51,297 nt of DNA from an uncultured Porphyromonadaceae bacterium (lineage in GTDB: Bacteria; Bacteroidota; Bacteroidia; Bacteroidales; Muribaculaceae). The notes beneath the pieces are model-generated. The model saw only the letters and a list, made by a program, of their open reading frames with translations. It had not been told where the DNA came from and did not search any database. The position numbers and the translations under genes were made by a program. The stretch lies in NCBI GenBank assembly GCA_945916235.1, contig CAMEGQ010000006.1, positions 1-51,297 of the forward strand, given 5' to 3'. This document shows, in pieces, positions 1 to 8,209 of this stretch; the stretch's first letter is position 1; each line of letters begins with the position of its first letter.

Positions 1-183
1 TTCTTCCTTCTTCCTTCTTCCTTACTGTGATAAAAGCCCGCGGCTTTTATCCCTCCCCGCCTTCCCTATCTTTAATTTTGGAAGCGGTTAGAGCTTCAGC
101 TCCATTCCTCTGCCCTCTGCCTTCTGCCCTCTGCCCTATAAGATCCACTGCCCTATAAGGGCCTTCTGCCTTAAAAAAGGCCT
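1..183. repeat. Low-complexity intergenic stretch with short tandem repeats
   Basis: No gene is visible. Bases 1-23 are a TTCTTCC heptad run. Bases 30-50 form a perfect 9-bp hairpin (ATAAAAGCC, loop CGC, GGCTTTTAT). Bases 111-138 hold four TGCCYTC heptads, and CTGCCCTATAAG occurs twice (131-142 and 148-159). The hairpin lies about 130 bases beyond the stop of lptC and may end that minus-strand transcript, but it has no T-run. Confidence 0.6.
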
Positions 184-828
184 TTACTCCCCTCCCTGCG
201 AGCTAGCGAAGGCGCTCGTCGGGAAGATGCCCGACGGTCGGCGGATGGTATAGTCCGTCATCTGCTCGTTCGAGATGAAGCCATACCCCTCGATTATCCT
301 GTCAGAGCGCTCGATGTGGATAAACGAATCGGAGTAGACCTTCCTCGCATTCTGGTCCCAGAATAGCTGCTGGGTCAGAAACCGGTCGCCGTCCACATTG
401 CGCATACGCACATTGCGGTCAAACTGCCAAAGCTTTCGCTGGCTGTAATATATGGCCGTATCGGCTGTGAATGTGCCGGTCTCGCGCAGCGAGTCGTCAT
501 ATTGCGTAACAAATATCCCTTTCGGGAAGTTCCAGTGGGGATCTTTCGCCTCCTCGAACATCAGCCACAGGTCGGTATTGATGTGGTAGCGCGTATAGCC
601 CGAGTCGGAGATTGCCGTCGACACATCGACGGTCTTCATAGTGGGAAACGTCTCCGGGTCGGCCGACAGCGAGATGGTCTCTTTCTTCTCGTCGGAGCAT
701 GCCATCAGCCCGATGAGCAGCGCTGCCACAGCCGGCAGCAGCCTCAGCCGCCCCCGTGAGCCTTCGGCCCGGTGGCCGGAGCCGCTCAGCGCCTTCCGCG
801 CTTCCGCCTCTTCTCTCCCGGCTCCCAT
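184..828 (-). CDS. lptC: LPS export protein LptC, lipoprotein form
   Basis: Predicted LptC, the inner-membrane-anchored periplasmic protein that takes lipopolysaccharide from the LptBFG transporter and hands it to LptA. The 214-residue product has a basic N-terminus, a hydrophobic stretch (about residues 29-43) and a lipobox ending in Cys44 (LMAC), so it is probably lipid-anchored, as is usual in Bacteroidota. The body carries the repeating beta-strand pattern of the LptC/OstA family (TGTFTADTAIYYSQRKLW, then IIEGYGFISNEQMTDYTI). It is the last gene of the coaX-OMP-lptC run, 4 bases after the porin-like gene. The next gene of this block in other Bacteroidales is not present before the window edge. 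The start is the only upstream ATG; the N-terminal 25 residues are unusually long before the lipobox, so the true start could lie inside. Confidence 0.85.
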   Translation of the reverse strand: MGAGREEAEARKALSGSGHRAEGSRGRLRLLPAVAALLIGLMACSDEKKETISLSADPETFPTMKTVDVSTAISDSGYTRYHINTDLWLMFEEAKDPHWNFPKGIFVTQYDDSLRETGTFTADTAIYYSQRKLWQFDRNVRMRNVDGDRFLTQQLFWDQNARKVYSDSFIHIERSDRIIEGYGFISNEQMTDYTIRRPSGIFPTSAFASSQGGE

Positions 829-832
829 CCGA

Positions 833-2080
833 TCAGCGAATCTTGTTACGCCAGAACCATACCTGGTTGAAGTTGATACCCAGCGTCATCACGAAGTAGT
901 TCTCCTTCACCATCGGCTGCGGATGTGCCTGACGGTTGCGGAATTCGAATCCGAGGTTGATCATAGTCTTAGCAGCCGGAGCGGGAAGACCGAAACCCAC
1001 CGATACCCCCCTCTCTCTCACGGAGTTATCCCCCACCTTTATGTAGTCATTGCAGTAGAACGCGCCCACACGGTAGTTAACCCTCTGCAGCCATGAGCCG
1101 CGCGAGCGGTGCACATACTGTGCGCCCACGCCCACCCGCCAGCGGTTGTTGAAGGTCGACGTATTGTCGAAGCCCTCCACCCGCGCTGCCTTCACATTCT
1201 TCCACGGCTGATACGTGAAGTCGATTTCGGCCATTACGCGGTCTTGCCATTTGTAGTTGACGCCAAGACCCCAGGTCTCGGCCATCTGGGCGTTGCCGCG
1301 AAGGTTTATGTCGCTGATGGTGTCGGGCAGGGCGTCAGTGCTGACGTCATATTTGATGCCGTAGGCATGGCCGTGAAACGATTTCTTGGGCGAATATACG
1401 GCGCCGACGGTCACATAGTGGTCTTTCCCGAACATGCGGCCATACTGCACTCCGAAACGCAGCCGGTAGTCGCGCACCTCCACCTGACGCTCAAAGAGCG
1501 ATGTGGTGGCGTTGGTGGCATAGACATAAGTCGAATTTACCAGTGTGCCAAACAGATAGCTCACATTCAGGCCCACGCTCAGCCCCGTCAGCGGGCGGGC
1601 GCCGAAGCCCACATACAGCTCGTTGAAGCCTCCCGAACCCTGACGCGAGTTCTGGCCGTTAGTGATGTCAGATGAGAAGGTGTAGCCCACCTCCGAGAAG
1701 GGGATCAGACCGGCCGAGGCTCCCAGCCATTTGGTGATGGGCACCTGCATGGTGATATAGTCCAGACCTCCGGTGAAGTTATCCCCCTTGATGTCTCCCT
1801 CCTTGGTTTTCAGCGATTTGGCATCGACAGCCATATCAAACAGGAACGTCAGCGAGTCCATGGCGGCATAGCTGGCGGGGTTCATAAAGTTGATCTCGCG
1901 TCCCGAGCGCATAGCGTAGCCCACGCCGCCCATCGAGCGCTGCATGGCGTTCGACTGCTCCGACAGCAGTCCGTAGCCGAAGCGCGAATAGGGCGAAATT
2001 ACTGAGTTCTGGGCATCCGCGTTCGGAAGCACCGTAGCTAACAGGGCCACAAGGGCGATGAATGGCTTATTTATCTTCAT
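833..2080 (-). CDS. Outer membrane beta-barrel protein, FadL/porin-like
   Basis: Predicted outer membrane protein of 415 residues with an N-terminal signal peptide (about residues 1-23, ending NADA) and many alternating amphipathic strands typical of a beta-barrel. The early motif SPYSRFGYG and the segment MGGVGYAMRSGREINFMNPASYA resemble the uncharacterised FadL-like barrels that sit beside coaX in Bacteroidales. The substrate is unknown. The start overlaps the end of coaX by 14 bases and lptC follows after 4 bases, so the three are probably one transcript. The pairing with lptC suggests, but does not show, an envelope biogenesis role. Confidence 0.75.
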   Translation of the reverse strand: MKINKPFIALVALLATVLPNADAQNSVISPYSRFGYGLLSEQSNAMQRSMGGVGYAMRSGREINFMNPASYAAMDSLTFLFDMAVDAKSLKTKEGDIKGDNFTGGLDYITMQVPITKWLGASAGLIPFSEVGYTFSSDITNGQNSRQGSGGFNELYVGFGARPLTGLSVGLNVSYLFGTLVNSTYVYATNATTSLFERQVEVRDYRLRFGVQYGRMFGKDHYVTVGAVYSPKKSFHGHAYGIKYDVSTDALPDTISDINLRGNAQMAETWGLGVNYKWQDRVMAEIDFTYQPWKNVKAARVEGFDNTSTFNNRWRVGVGAQYVHRSRGSWLQRVNYRVGAFYCNDYIKVGDNSVRERGVSVGFGLPAPAAKTMINLGFEFRNRQAHPQPMVKENYFVMTLGINFNQVWFWRNKIR

Positions 2081-2792
2081 TGTACAAGAGTATGCTTAGC
2101 AATCCTTTGGTGACCAAACACTTGTCAACCACACAGGGTATATCCAGAAATTCACTCACATGCTTGGCCCACCCGCCGGTGAGCACCAGCCGCCCCGGCT
2201 CGGGCAGACGTGAGTAGTAGTAAGCGATCTCGGCCACGACTCCGCGCACTGCCCCGGCTCGCATGGCTGTCGCCGTATCGTTGCCAAACAGGGGCGTCTC
2301 GCCGTAGCCGCCGATTTCCGGCAGGCGCGCGGTGAAACTATGAAGCGAGCGCAGGCGCATCCCGATGCCCGGAGCGATATTCCCCCCGAGATAGCGGCCC
2401 GTAGAGTCCACCACATCGTATGTCACAGCCGTGCCCATATCCACCACCAGCGAACATTCGCCCGGGAAGAGGCTCCAGGCGCCCACGGCAGCCGCAATGC
2501 GGTCAGCCCCAAGCGTCTGCGGCGTAGCGTAGCCGATAGCGATGGGCAACGGCATCAGCGGCGACACCTGACGGGCGTCTACCCCGTGCTGCATCAGCCA
2601 CTGCGTCAGGCGCTCCCCGTTGCCCGTCACGGAGCAACACAGCGCCTTCTCAGGCCGGAAACGGTCGACAAACTTGGCCAGCTGCTGGCGCGTCAGCTCC
2701 TTGGCCGATTCCTCATCGACGAGCTTGGCGCCCGACCATACGGCCAGTTTCACCGAACTGTTCCCTTGATCTATTGTCAGATTCAGACCCAT
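2067..2792 (-). CDS. coaX: Type III pantothenate kinase
   Basis: Catalyses ATP-dependent phosphorylation of pantothenate, the first step of coenzyme A synthesis, in the cytoplasm. The 241-residue length is normal for CoaX. Family motifs are visible: the N-terminal phosphate-binding DQGN (residues 8-11), GADR (95-98) and VVDMGTAVTYD (about 116-126), which together make the ASKHA-fold active site. It heads a three-gene minus-strand run with the outer membrane barrel and lptC. A TAnnTTTG box lies about 135 bases upstream. Confidence 0.93.
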   Translation of the reverse strand: MGLNLTIDQGNSSVKLAVWSGAKLVDEESAKELTRQQLAKFVDRFRPEKALCCSVTGNGERLTQWLMQHGVDARQVSPLMPLPIAIGYATPQTLGADRIAAAVGAWSLFPGECSLVVDMGTAVTYDVVDSTGRYLGGNIAPGIGMRLRSLHSFTARLPEIGGYGETPLFGNDTATAMRAGAVRGVVAEIAYYYSRLPEPGRLVLTGGWAKHVSEFLDIPCVVDKCLVTKGLLSILLYNEDK

Positions 2793-3258
2793 TATGTCCT
2801 CATCGCTTCCGCAGGTTCACTCCGTCATGCCGCCCTCCACACTTGGAAAGCGGCATCCCCGGCATTCCGGCATAAAGCCTCGGCCTTCCGAAAGCCTGCA
2901 TTTTTGCTTTTAAGTTGTTAATTCGGGCAAAATTACAAAAACCTCCCCAATTATCCCCTCCTTCCCCTTATAAAAAATTATAAAATCACTCGAGACCCCG
3001 ATACCCCGGGCACAATTGGAATCGGCATGGCGGTAGGGATGCGATACATCGCATCCGCGCCTAAAATACTATGGCTCAACATGATAGGTCGCACCGAGGC
3101 GCGACCCTACCAGCGGATGGGGGGCCGCGACGATGCGCTAAATGATTGATAATCAAGCTGTAGTGGCGCGCCTTGGTGCGACCTACCCTCATTTGCCACC
3201 AGTACCCACCGGGGGGACGAGGGCCGGCAGCCGGGCCGCTACCGGGGGGCGGGAGGGG
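2793..3258. repeat. Intergenic region with dispersed palindromic repeats
   Basis: No gene is seen between coaX and luxS. Bases 3037-3056 are the perfect palindrome GGATGCGATACATCGCATCC (9-bp arms). Bases 3087-3106 carry GGTCGCACCGAGGCGCGACC, and 3165-3188 carry the same element inverted (GGTCGCACCAAGGCGCG on the minus strand). Relatives of both occur elsewhere in the window (18555, 18607, 22321). They look like REP-type intergenic repeats. Confidence 0.6.
2928..2935 (-). promoter_or_regulatory. Candidate -7 box for coaX
   Basis: Read on the minus strand this is TAATTTTG, matching the Bacteroidota -7 consensus TAnnTTTG. No good TTTG is seen at the expected -33 distance, so the call is tentative. 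It would leave a leader of about 130 bases. Confidence 0.4.
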
Positions 3259-3750
3259 TCAGGCGGGGTAGTGGAGGCGGTCGGAGCCGGGGGTGGAGAT
3301 CTCCTGCAGGAATTTGCGGGCCAGGGCTTTGGCTCCGTCAAGGTCCATAAAGGTGTAATTGCCGCAGTCGCGGGCCGTGGCACCCGGAATCTCCCCTTCG
3401 AAGTCGGCCACGAACTCCATGGCTTCGCGCATCAGCCCTACCACGTCGCTGCTCTCCAGCTCTCCCTGAAGTATCAGGTAATTGCCTGTGCAGCAACCCA
3501 TCGGACCCCAGTAGACCGTTTTCGGCGCCCACTGAGGATGGTTGCGCAGAAAGGTGGCCACCAGATGCTCCATGGCGTGGAGCGCTCGCGGGTCGGCTGC
3601 GGCCTCGCGGTTGGGCGCTGTCAGGCGCACGTCGAAGGTGGTGATCACATCGCCCGAGGGGGTCACATCCCTGCGGCTTACATATATCCCCGGCATCAGC
3701 ACCAGATGGTTGATGCGGAAGCTCGCTATCTTCTCCATACGCTCTTTCAT
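3259..3750 (-). CDS. luxS: S-ribosylhomocysteine lyase LuxS
   Basis: Cleaves S-ribosylhomocysteine to homocysteine and 4,5-dihydroxy-2,3-pentanedione, the precursor of autoinducer-2. The 163-residue protein has the LuxS metal site: His58 and His62 in HAMEH, and Cys129 in DCGNY. The catalytic-loop cysteine is Cys86 in PMGCCTGNY; a second Cys (87) sits where Arg is usual. The start codon overlaps the stop of mtnN by 4 bases (ATGA), so the two steps of S-adenosylhomocysteine recycling are translationally coupled. A second in-frame Met lies four codons in. Confidence 0.95.
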   Translation of the reverse strand: MKERMEKIASFRINHLVLMPGIYVSRRDVTPSGDVITTFDVRLTAPNREAAADPRALHAMEHLVATFLRNHPQWAPKTVYWGPMGCCTGNYLILQGELESSDVVGLMREAMEFVADFEGEIPGATARDCGNYTFMDLDGAKALARKFLQEISTPGSDRLHYPA

Positions 3751-4430
3751 ACCAGTAAATCACGAAGCACTGAGAATGTGGTCTTCGGCGCCAGCGACCA
3801 GAAGTCGGCATACTGCTGCAGCTGGTCCTCGGTCCCGGGTGTATCGCTCACTACGCGGATGGCAAGGAAGGGGATGTCGCGCAGATAGCACACCTGCGCT
3901 ATCGCCCCCGACTCCATATCCACAGCCACAGCCTCGGGGCGCACCGACAGCACGCGCTGCAGATCTTCCACCGTCGAGATAAACATGTCGCCGGAGGCTA
4001 TCAGCCCGTGGATAACCCGGGGCGACTGCTTTCCGGCTGCCGCAGGCTGCTCTTTCAGCAGGCGGGTGGCGCCGTCGAAGGTGACAGGCAAGCCTTGCAC
4101 CTGCCCCGGGAGGTTGCCCGGACCGCACCATACGTCGTAGTAGCCTACCTGATCGCCTACCACCACGTCGAGGATCCTGGCCCCCTTGCCGGTGCCTCCG
4201 GCGATACCGGTATTGATGACGGCATCGGGCCGGAAATTGTCGATAAGAGTGAGGGTCGCCACTGCGGCGTTGACTTTGCCGATACCCGACTGGGTCACGG
4301 TGACGGTCGACGACGCTATGCGCCCGGTGCAAAACTTGAGTCCGTTGATGGTGGTCTGCTCCACCTCTTCCATCTCGTTCAGAAGCATCGTCAGCTCCGA
4401 CTCCATGGCCACGATTATACCGTAAATCAT
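3747..4430 (-). CDS. mtnN: 5'-methylthioadenosine/S-adenosylhomocysteine nucleosidase
   Basis: Hydrolyses the glycosidic bond of S-adenosylhomocysteine and methylthioadenosine, releasing adenine; its product S-ribosylhomocysteine is the LuxS substrate. The 227-residue length fits. The N-terminal MIYGIIVAMESELTMLL contains the conserved Glu region, GIAGGTG the phosphate/ribose loop, VDMESGAIAQVCY the Glu that binds ribose, and RVVSDTPG the catalytic Asp. It is the upstream partner of luxS with a 4-base overlap. A TAnnTTTG box lies about 90 bases upstream. Confidence 0.94.
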   Translation of the reverse strand: MIYGIIVAMESELTMLLNEMEEVEQTTINGLKFCTGRIASSTVTVTQSGIGKVNAAVATLTLIDNFRPDAVINTGIAGGTGKGARILDVVVGDQVGYYDVWCGPGNLPGQVQGLPVTFDGATRLLKEQPAAAGKQSPRVIHGLIASGDMFISTVEDLQRVLSVRPEAVAVDMESGAIAQVCYLRDIPFLAIRVVSDTPGTEDQLQQYADFWSLAPKTTFSVLRDLLV

Positions 4431-4518
4431 ATCTTTGTTATTGTTGATTTCTTCAGTTGTCGCTCCCCGGCGGCAAATATCCGGCAGATTTTCGTCTGCC
4501 CGACTTCGCTTCCCGCCG

Positions 4519-4526
4519 CAAATTTA
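4519..4526 (-). promoter_or_regulatory. Candidate -7 box for mtnN-luxS
   Basis: Minus-strand TAAATTTG, matching TAnnTTTG, about 90 bases before the mtnN start. There is no clear -33 box. Confidence 0.4.
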
Positions 4527-4632
4527 CGATTTTTCCGGCGAAGCCTCCCTATTCTGAAAAAAATTGCACATTTCTCCCGAACGTCGCGCCGCCGACGGTT
4601 GTTCTATCTTTACAAATTTACTCCGTTTCACT

Positions 4633-5376
4633 ATGTCTACTAAAAAATCCAACCCCGGAAGCACCCCGGCGCAGACCCCCAACAAAGGCAACGCCGTGCT
4701 CTCGGTCCTGATCCTCATTATCGGCATCATCTTCATCGTGCTCTGGCGCCGCGACACGCTCCCCAACGGAATCGTGCTCATCTGCGGTCTGGCTTTCGCC
4801 ATCCCGTCGCTCTTCTCCATCATCGGGTCGTTTTTCAATTTCAGCCGCTATGAGCGCTCGGCCACATCGAAGGCCGTAGAGCTGGTGTGCGGCATCGGCG
4901 GCTTGATGCTTGGCATCTGCATCATCTTCCTCCCCGACGTGTTCCGCCGCCTGCTGTTCTACCCCTTCGGAGTCCTGATTATCGCCGGAGGCCTGTACCA
5001 GATCTATACGCTCGCGCGCAAAAACCGGCCCGTGGACTATCCCGGCTGGCTGCTTGCAGTGCCCATCGTGCTGATTACCACCGGAGTAGTAATCATCTGC
5101 CTCGATTCGCTCCATACGCAGAAGAGCGAGAACCTCCTGGTGCTCATCACCGGCATCTGCGGTGTGCTCTTCGGCATCGACGGCCTGTTTCTCTCAGGAG
5201 TGGCGCGCTGCGGCCGCAAAAATCCGGCCACCAAGGCCGAAGTCACCCCGGCACCTTCCGGCAAGCCGGAGCATCCCGCCCCGGCTGAAACCGACGAGCC
5301 GGCCAAGGCCGACGAACCCGCCAAGGCTCCGGACCAGGCTACGCCTTCTTCACCTGAAGGCCATACCGGCGCATAA
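4633..5376 (+). CDS. DUF308-type integral membrane protein
   Basis: A 247-residue membrane protein. After a short Lys/Pro-rich N-terminus there are about six hydrophobic helices in pairs (for example VLSVLILIIGIIFIVLW, LICGLAFAIPSLFSIIG, LVCGIGGLMLGICIIFLP, LLFYPFGVLIIAGGLYQIY, and two more), the pattern of the DUF308/HdeD family. Its function is unknown. The C-terminal 50 residues are a low-complexity Pro/Ala/Lys/Glu tail, probably cytoplasmic. I start at ATG 4633 (MSTKKSN); an ATG at 4564 in the same frame is upstream of any sensible context. The 3' end overlaps the convergent kinase-like gene by 38 bases. Confidence 0.75.
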   Translation: MSTKKSNPGSTPAQTPNKGNAVLSVLILIIGIIFIVLWRRDTLPNGIVLICGLAFAIPSLFSIIGSFFNFSRYERSATSKAVELVCGIGGLMLGICIIFLPDVFRRLLFYPFGVLIIAGGLYQIYTLARKNRPVDYPGWLLAVPIVLITTGVVIICLDSLHTQKSENLLVLITGICGVLFGIDGLFLSGVARCGRKNPATKAEVTPAPSGKPEHPAPAETDEPAKADEPAKAPDQATPSSPEGHTGA

Positions 5377-5995
5377 TGTACAGCTCCAGCAGGTCGCAGA
5401 TATCCTCCAGACTGATTTTCGACGAGTCGAAACTCAGATCGTAGGTGGGCGAGTCGCCCCAGCGCTTGTCGGTGTAGAAATTGTAATATTCGGCTCGCTT
5501 GCGATCGGTCTTTTCGGCCAGTGAGCGGGCCTCTTTTTCGGTAGTCTTGTCGGCACGGGCCAGAATACGGCGCACACGCTCTTCCATCGGCGCATGGACG
5601 AACAGCGACACCATCGGCACCTTCGAATCCCTCAGCACATAGTCAGCCGTTCGCCCCACAATCACACAAGGCCCGTTGTCGGCCACATGATGGATCACAT
5701 CCGACAGCGCACCGAAGATCGACTCGTTCATCATCGCCGAGGCGTTGTACCATCCCAGCTGTCCGAATCCCATACTGAAGCTAAGACCCGACCCCATCAG
5801 GTTCGGCATCTTCTCATCGGCATCTTCGAACACTTCCGTGGCCATCCCCGCCTTACGGGCAGCCTCAGCCAGTAGCTCCTTGTCGTAATAGTCAATCCCC
5901 CAGCGCTCAGCCAGCATCTTGCCCAGCGCCCTTCCGCCGCTGCCAAACTGCCGCCCGATACATACCACAAACGGCTCGCGCCTCTTCTGTTCCAT
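5339..5995 (-). CDS. Cytidylate kinase-like family protein
   Basis: A 218-residue P-loop protein of the cytidylate kinase-like family. It has a nucleotide-binding loop GRQFGSGGRALGKMLA at residues 14-29, followed by the family's YYDKELLAEAA segment, and a lid-like region rich in Arg (ERVRRILARADKTTEKEARSLAEKTDRKRAEYYNFYTDKRWGD). These proteins are common in Bacteroidales in addition to the true Cmk, and the substrate is not established. The last 38 bases overlap the end of the convergent DUF308 gene. A promoter box sits about 85 bases upstream, back to back with the SRP RNA promoter. Confidence 0.8.
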   Translation of the reverse strand: MEQKRREPFVVCIGRQFGSGGRALGKMLAERWGIDYYDKELLAEAARKAGMATEVFEDADEKMPNLMGSGLSFSMGFGQLGWYNASAMMNESIFGALSDVIHHVADNGPCVIVGRTADYVLRDSKVPMVSLFVHAPMEERVRRILARADKTTEKEARSLAEKTDRKRAEYYNFYTDKRWGDSPTYDLSFDSSKISLEDICDLLELYIMRRYGLQVKKA

Positions 5996-6078
5996 ATCTT
6001 ATTTCATTTACTGTTTTTACCGCCGCCTACAGCAGGTAAGAAATTCGGTGACGGGGCGGATTTCCGCTCCGTACCCTA

Positions 6079-6086
6079 CAAATATA
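6079..6086 (-). promoter_or_regulatory. Candidate -7 box for the cytidylate-kinase-like gene
   Basis: Minus-strand TATATTTG, matching TAnnTTTG. It is divergent from the SRP RNA promoter that begins 32 bases to the right. Confidence 0.45.
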
Positions 6087-6117
6087 GCTCTTTTCCGACA
6101 AAAAACTCCACATCCAC

Positions 6118-6147
6118 TTGCCGTCTTACAAATTTTTTGTAACTTTG
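6118..6147 (+). promoter_or_regulatory. Promoter of the SRP RNA gene
   Basis: TTG at 6118-6120, 19 bases, then TAACTTTG at 6140-6147: an excellent match to the Bacteroidota housekeeping promoter. The predicted start of transcription falls at the first base-paired nucleotides of the SRP RNA. Confidence 0.8.
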
Positions 6148-6151
6148 CGGC

Positions 6152-6252
6152 GGGTAAGTCCTCCACGGCCAGCTCCCCCCGAACTCCGCCAGGTCTTGAT
6201 CGAAGCAACGGTAGGGGGTTGTAGCGGCGCGATGAAGGTCGCTTACCCTTTT
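6152..6252 (+). ncRNA. ffs: Signal recognition particle RNA (4.5S, small bacterial type)
   Basis: An RNA of about 100 nt with the architecture of bacterial 4.5S RNA, the scaffold for Ffh in co-translational membrane targeting. The ends pair (GGGTAAG 6152-6158 with CTTACCC 6242-6248), followed by seven T residues as terminator. Inside, CCCCC pairs with GGGGG and CCG (6187-6189) with CGG. The diagnostic symmetric internal loop CAGG (6190-6193) / AGCA (6204-6207) of domain IV is intact, followed by ACGG as in other Bacteroidales. The ten-base apical part reads TCTTGATCGA instead of the usual TCCGGAAGGA. A strong promoter precedes it. Confidence 0.82.
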
Positions 6253-6268
6253 TTTGTACCCCTATCCA

Positions 6269-6345
6269 TTATAAGTATAAAATTATAAGTATAAGTATAC
6301 GACTTATAAGAATTTATAAGACTTATAAGATATTATAAGCCTATT
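6269..6345. repeat. Cluster of TATAAG repeats
   Basis: An A+T-rich block between the SRP RNA and rnhB holding about six copies of TTATAAG or CTTATAAG in under 80 bases. It is non-coding and lies just beyond the 3' end of rnhB. The same hexamer ends the repeats at 131-159. Confidence 0.5.
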
Positions 6346-6357
6346 GCGGTGGGGCGT

Positions 6358-6975
6358 TTACAGGTCGAGGGTGAGCTGGGGGGCGTGGAGGCGGAAGGTG
6401 CGGCGGTGGAGAGGCGTGGGGCCGAGGCGCAGCAGGGCGGCGCGGTGGGCGGCCGTGGGGTAGCCTTTGTTTATAGCCCAGTCGTAGCCGGGATAGTCGG
6501 CGGCGAGACGCACCATGATTTCATCGCGGTGGGTCTTGGCCAGAATCGAGGCTGCGGCGATATTGCCGAAGCGGCCGTCGCCTTTTACAAATGTTTTCCA
6601 TGGCAGGGTGCCGAACGGCTTGAAGCGGTTGCCGTCGACTATCACGCTTCGCGCCGCCGGATTGAGGGCGGCCAAAGCGCGGTGCATCGCCTCAATGGAG
6701 GCGTTGAGGATGTTCATCCGGTCGATCTCCTCGGGCGAGCATATCCCCACGGCCCAGGCGATGGCCTCGGCCTCGATGATGGGGCGCAGGGCTTCGCGCC
6801 GCTTCTCCGAAGTCTGCTTCGAATCGTTGAGCCAGGGATGGTGGAAATCATCGGGGAGTATCACAGCCGCAGCCACCACGGGGCCGGCCAGACATCCGCG
6901 CCCGGCTTCGTCGCATCCGGCCTCGAAGGCCGAAAATTCATAGCAGTTTGGTAACGTTACCGCTGATTTACCCAT
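6358..6975 (-). CDS. rnhB: Ribonuclease HII
   Basis: Cleaves the RNA strand of RNA-DNA hybrids and removes single ribonucleotides from DNA. The 205-residue protein has the RNase HII signature [13 protein letters not shown] (residues 21-33, with metal-binding Asp22 and Glu23), LNDSKQ (about 49-54), IVDGNRF and the [22 protein letters not shown] block with the last catalytic Asp. It is the last of five minus-strand genes that begin with the phosphatase and follows the GNAT-like gene by 12 bases. Confidence 0.93.
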   Translation of the reverse strand: MGKSAVTLPNCYEFSAFEAGCDEAGRGCLAGPVVAAAVILPDDFHHPWLNDSKQTSEKRREALRPIIEAEAIAWAVGICSPEEIDRMNILNASIEAMHRALAALNPAARSVIVDGNRFKPFGTLPWKTFVKGDGRFGNIAAASILAKTHRDEIMVRLAADYPGYDWAINKGYPTAAHRAALLRLGPTPLHRRTFRLHAPQLTLDL

Positions 6976-6987
6976 CTTTATGTCTGA

Positions 6988-8118
6988 TTAGAGCGCTTTC
7001 TTGAAGGTGCAGCGGCGGCGGTGCTGACGGTTCTCGAAATAGTCCCACTGATTCTGCACAGCCTGATTGTCTTCCAGCTCCACGTTGGTCTCGGCGTGGC
7101 GGTAGCCGCAGGCGTTATACTGAGGAATCAAATCATTGAATATCAATGCGTTCACGCCTTTATTCTGATATTCCGGACGCACGCCGATCAGCAGCAGGTC
7201 GACCGTGTCGGCCTTGCCGCGCAGAGCCTTCAGCAGATGCCACCACCCGAAGGGCAGCAGCCTGCCGCGGCTCTTCTGCAGCGCTTTGGAGAAGGACTGG
7301 ATAGATATGCCCACAGCCACAATCTTGTCGGCTTCGTCGGTAATCACCGTCACAAGCTTCAGGTTGATCAGGCTAAGGTACATGTCTATGTAGTATTCTA
7401 TCTGCCTGGGCGTCAGCGGCGAGTAGCCGTAGAGCCCGTCGAAAGCCTCATTGATCAGCTCGAAGAGCGCCACGCCGTATTCCTCCTTAATTTTTTTGCG
7501 CGAGGTGTATTTCTTCACCTTCAGATGCTCGCGGCGGCGCACTATCTCGGCGATGCGGGCATATTTGTCAGGCACAGTCTCGGGCACAGTGACGCGAAAC
7601 TCCACCCATCCGGCATCTTTCTCATAGCCCATGCGGCGCATGTGGTCCACATAGTAGGGATAATTGTAGATGGTGGCCATGGTGCCAAGTTCGTCGTAAC
7701 CGAAGGTGAGCATCCCCTCATGGTCCAGGTCAGTGAAACCCATCGGACCGAGGATGTGGGTCATCCCCTTCTCGCGCCCCCAGGCGCTGACGGCATCAAA
7801 CAGCGCATCGACCACCTCGGCGTCGTCGATGAAGTCCACGAATCCGAAGCGCAGGTCTTTTTCACCCGTACGGTCGTTGACCACATTGTTGATGATGCCG
7901 GTGATGCGGCCCACGGGCTTACCGTCGCGGTAGGCCATAAACGACTGAGCCTCACAGAAATCGAACGCCGGATTCACCTTAGGGTCGAGGGTGTTGACAT
8001 CGTCCGAGATCAGCGGCGGCACGAAAAAGTCGTTGCCGCGGTAGAGGTCGATGCCGAATTTTACGAATTTCTTCAGTTCTGAGCGCGTTGGCTCTATTTT
8101 CTTGATTTCTACTGACAT
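6988..8118 (-). CDS. GNAT-fold acetyltransferase-like protein, function unknown
   Basis: A 376-residue cytosolic protein without signal peptide. The N-terminal part (DLYRGNDFFVPPLISDD ... AQSFMAYRDGKPVGRITGIIN) and the C-terminal part (LLLIGVRPEYQNKGVNALIFND) look like two GNAT-type lobes; the latter resembles the acetyl-CoA-binding motif A (R-x-x-x-x-x-G-x). It is a widespread but uncharacterised Bacteroidales family. I start at ATG 8118 (MSVEIKK); the frame stays open 26 codons further but that stretch is not conserved-looking. It lies 91 bases after the pseudokinase and 12 bases before rnhB. Confidence 0.65.
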   Translation of the reverse strand: MSVEIKKIEPTRSELKKFVKFGIDLYRGNDFFVPPLISDDVNTLDPKVNPAFDFCEAQSFMAYRDGKPVGRITGIINNVVNDRTGEKDLRFGFVDFIDDAEVVDALFDAVSAWGREKGMTHILGPMGFTDLDHEGMLTFGYDELGTMATIYNYPYYVDHMRRMGYEKDAGWVEFRVTVPETVPDKYARIAEIVRRREHLKVKKYTSRKKIKEEYGVALFELINEAFDGLYGYSPLTPRQIEYYIDMYLSLINLKLVTVITDEADKIVAVGISIQSFSKALQKSRGRLLPFGWWHLLKALRGKADTVDLLLIGVRPEYQNKGVNALIFNDLIPQYNACGYRHAETNVELEDNQAVQNQWDYFENRQHRRRCTFKKAL

Positions 8119-8209
8119 ACAAAAATAAATAGTTGAATCACGCGGGCCCGAAGCCCGCACGGAGTCGTCCCGGAGACTGCTCAGGGGCGGCAGCACATCG
8201 ACATCAGCC

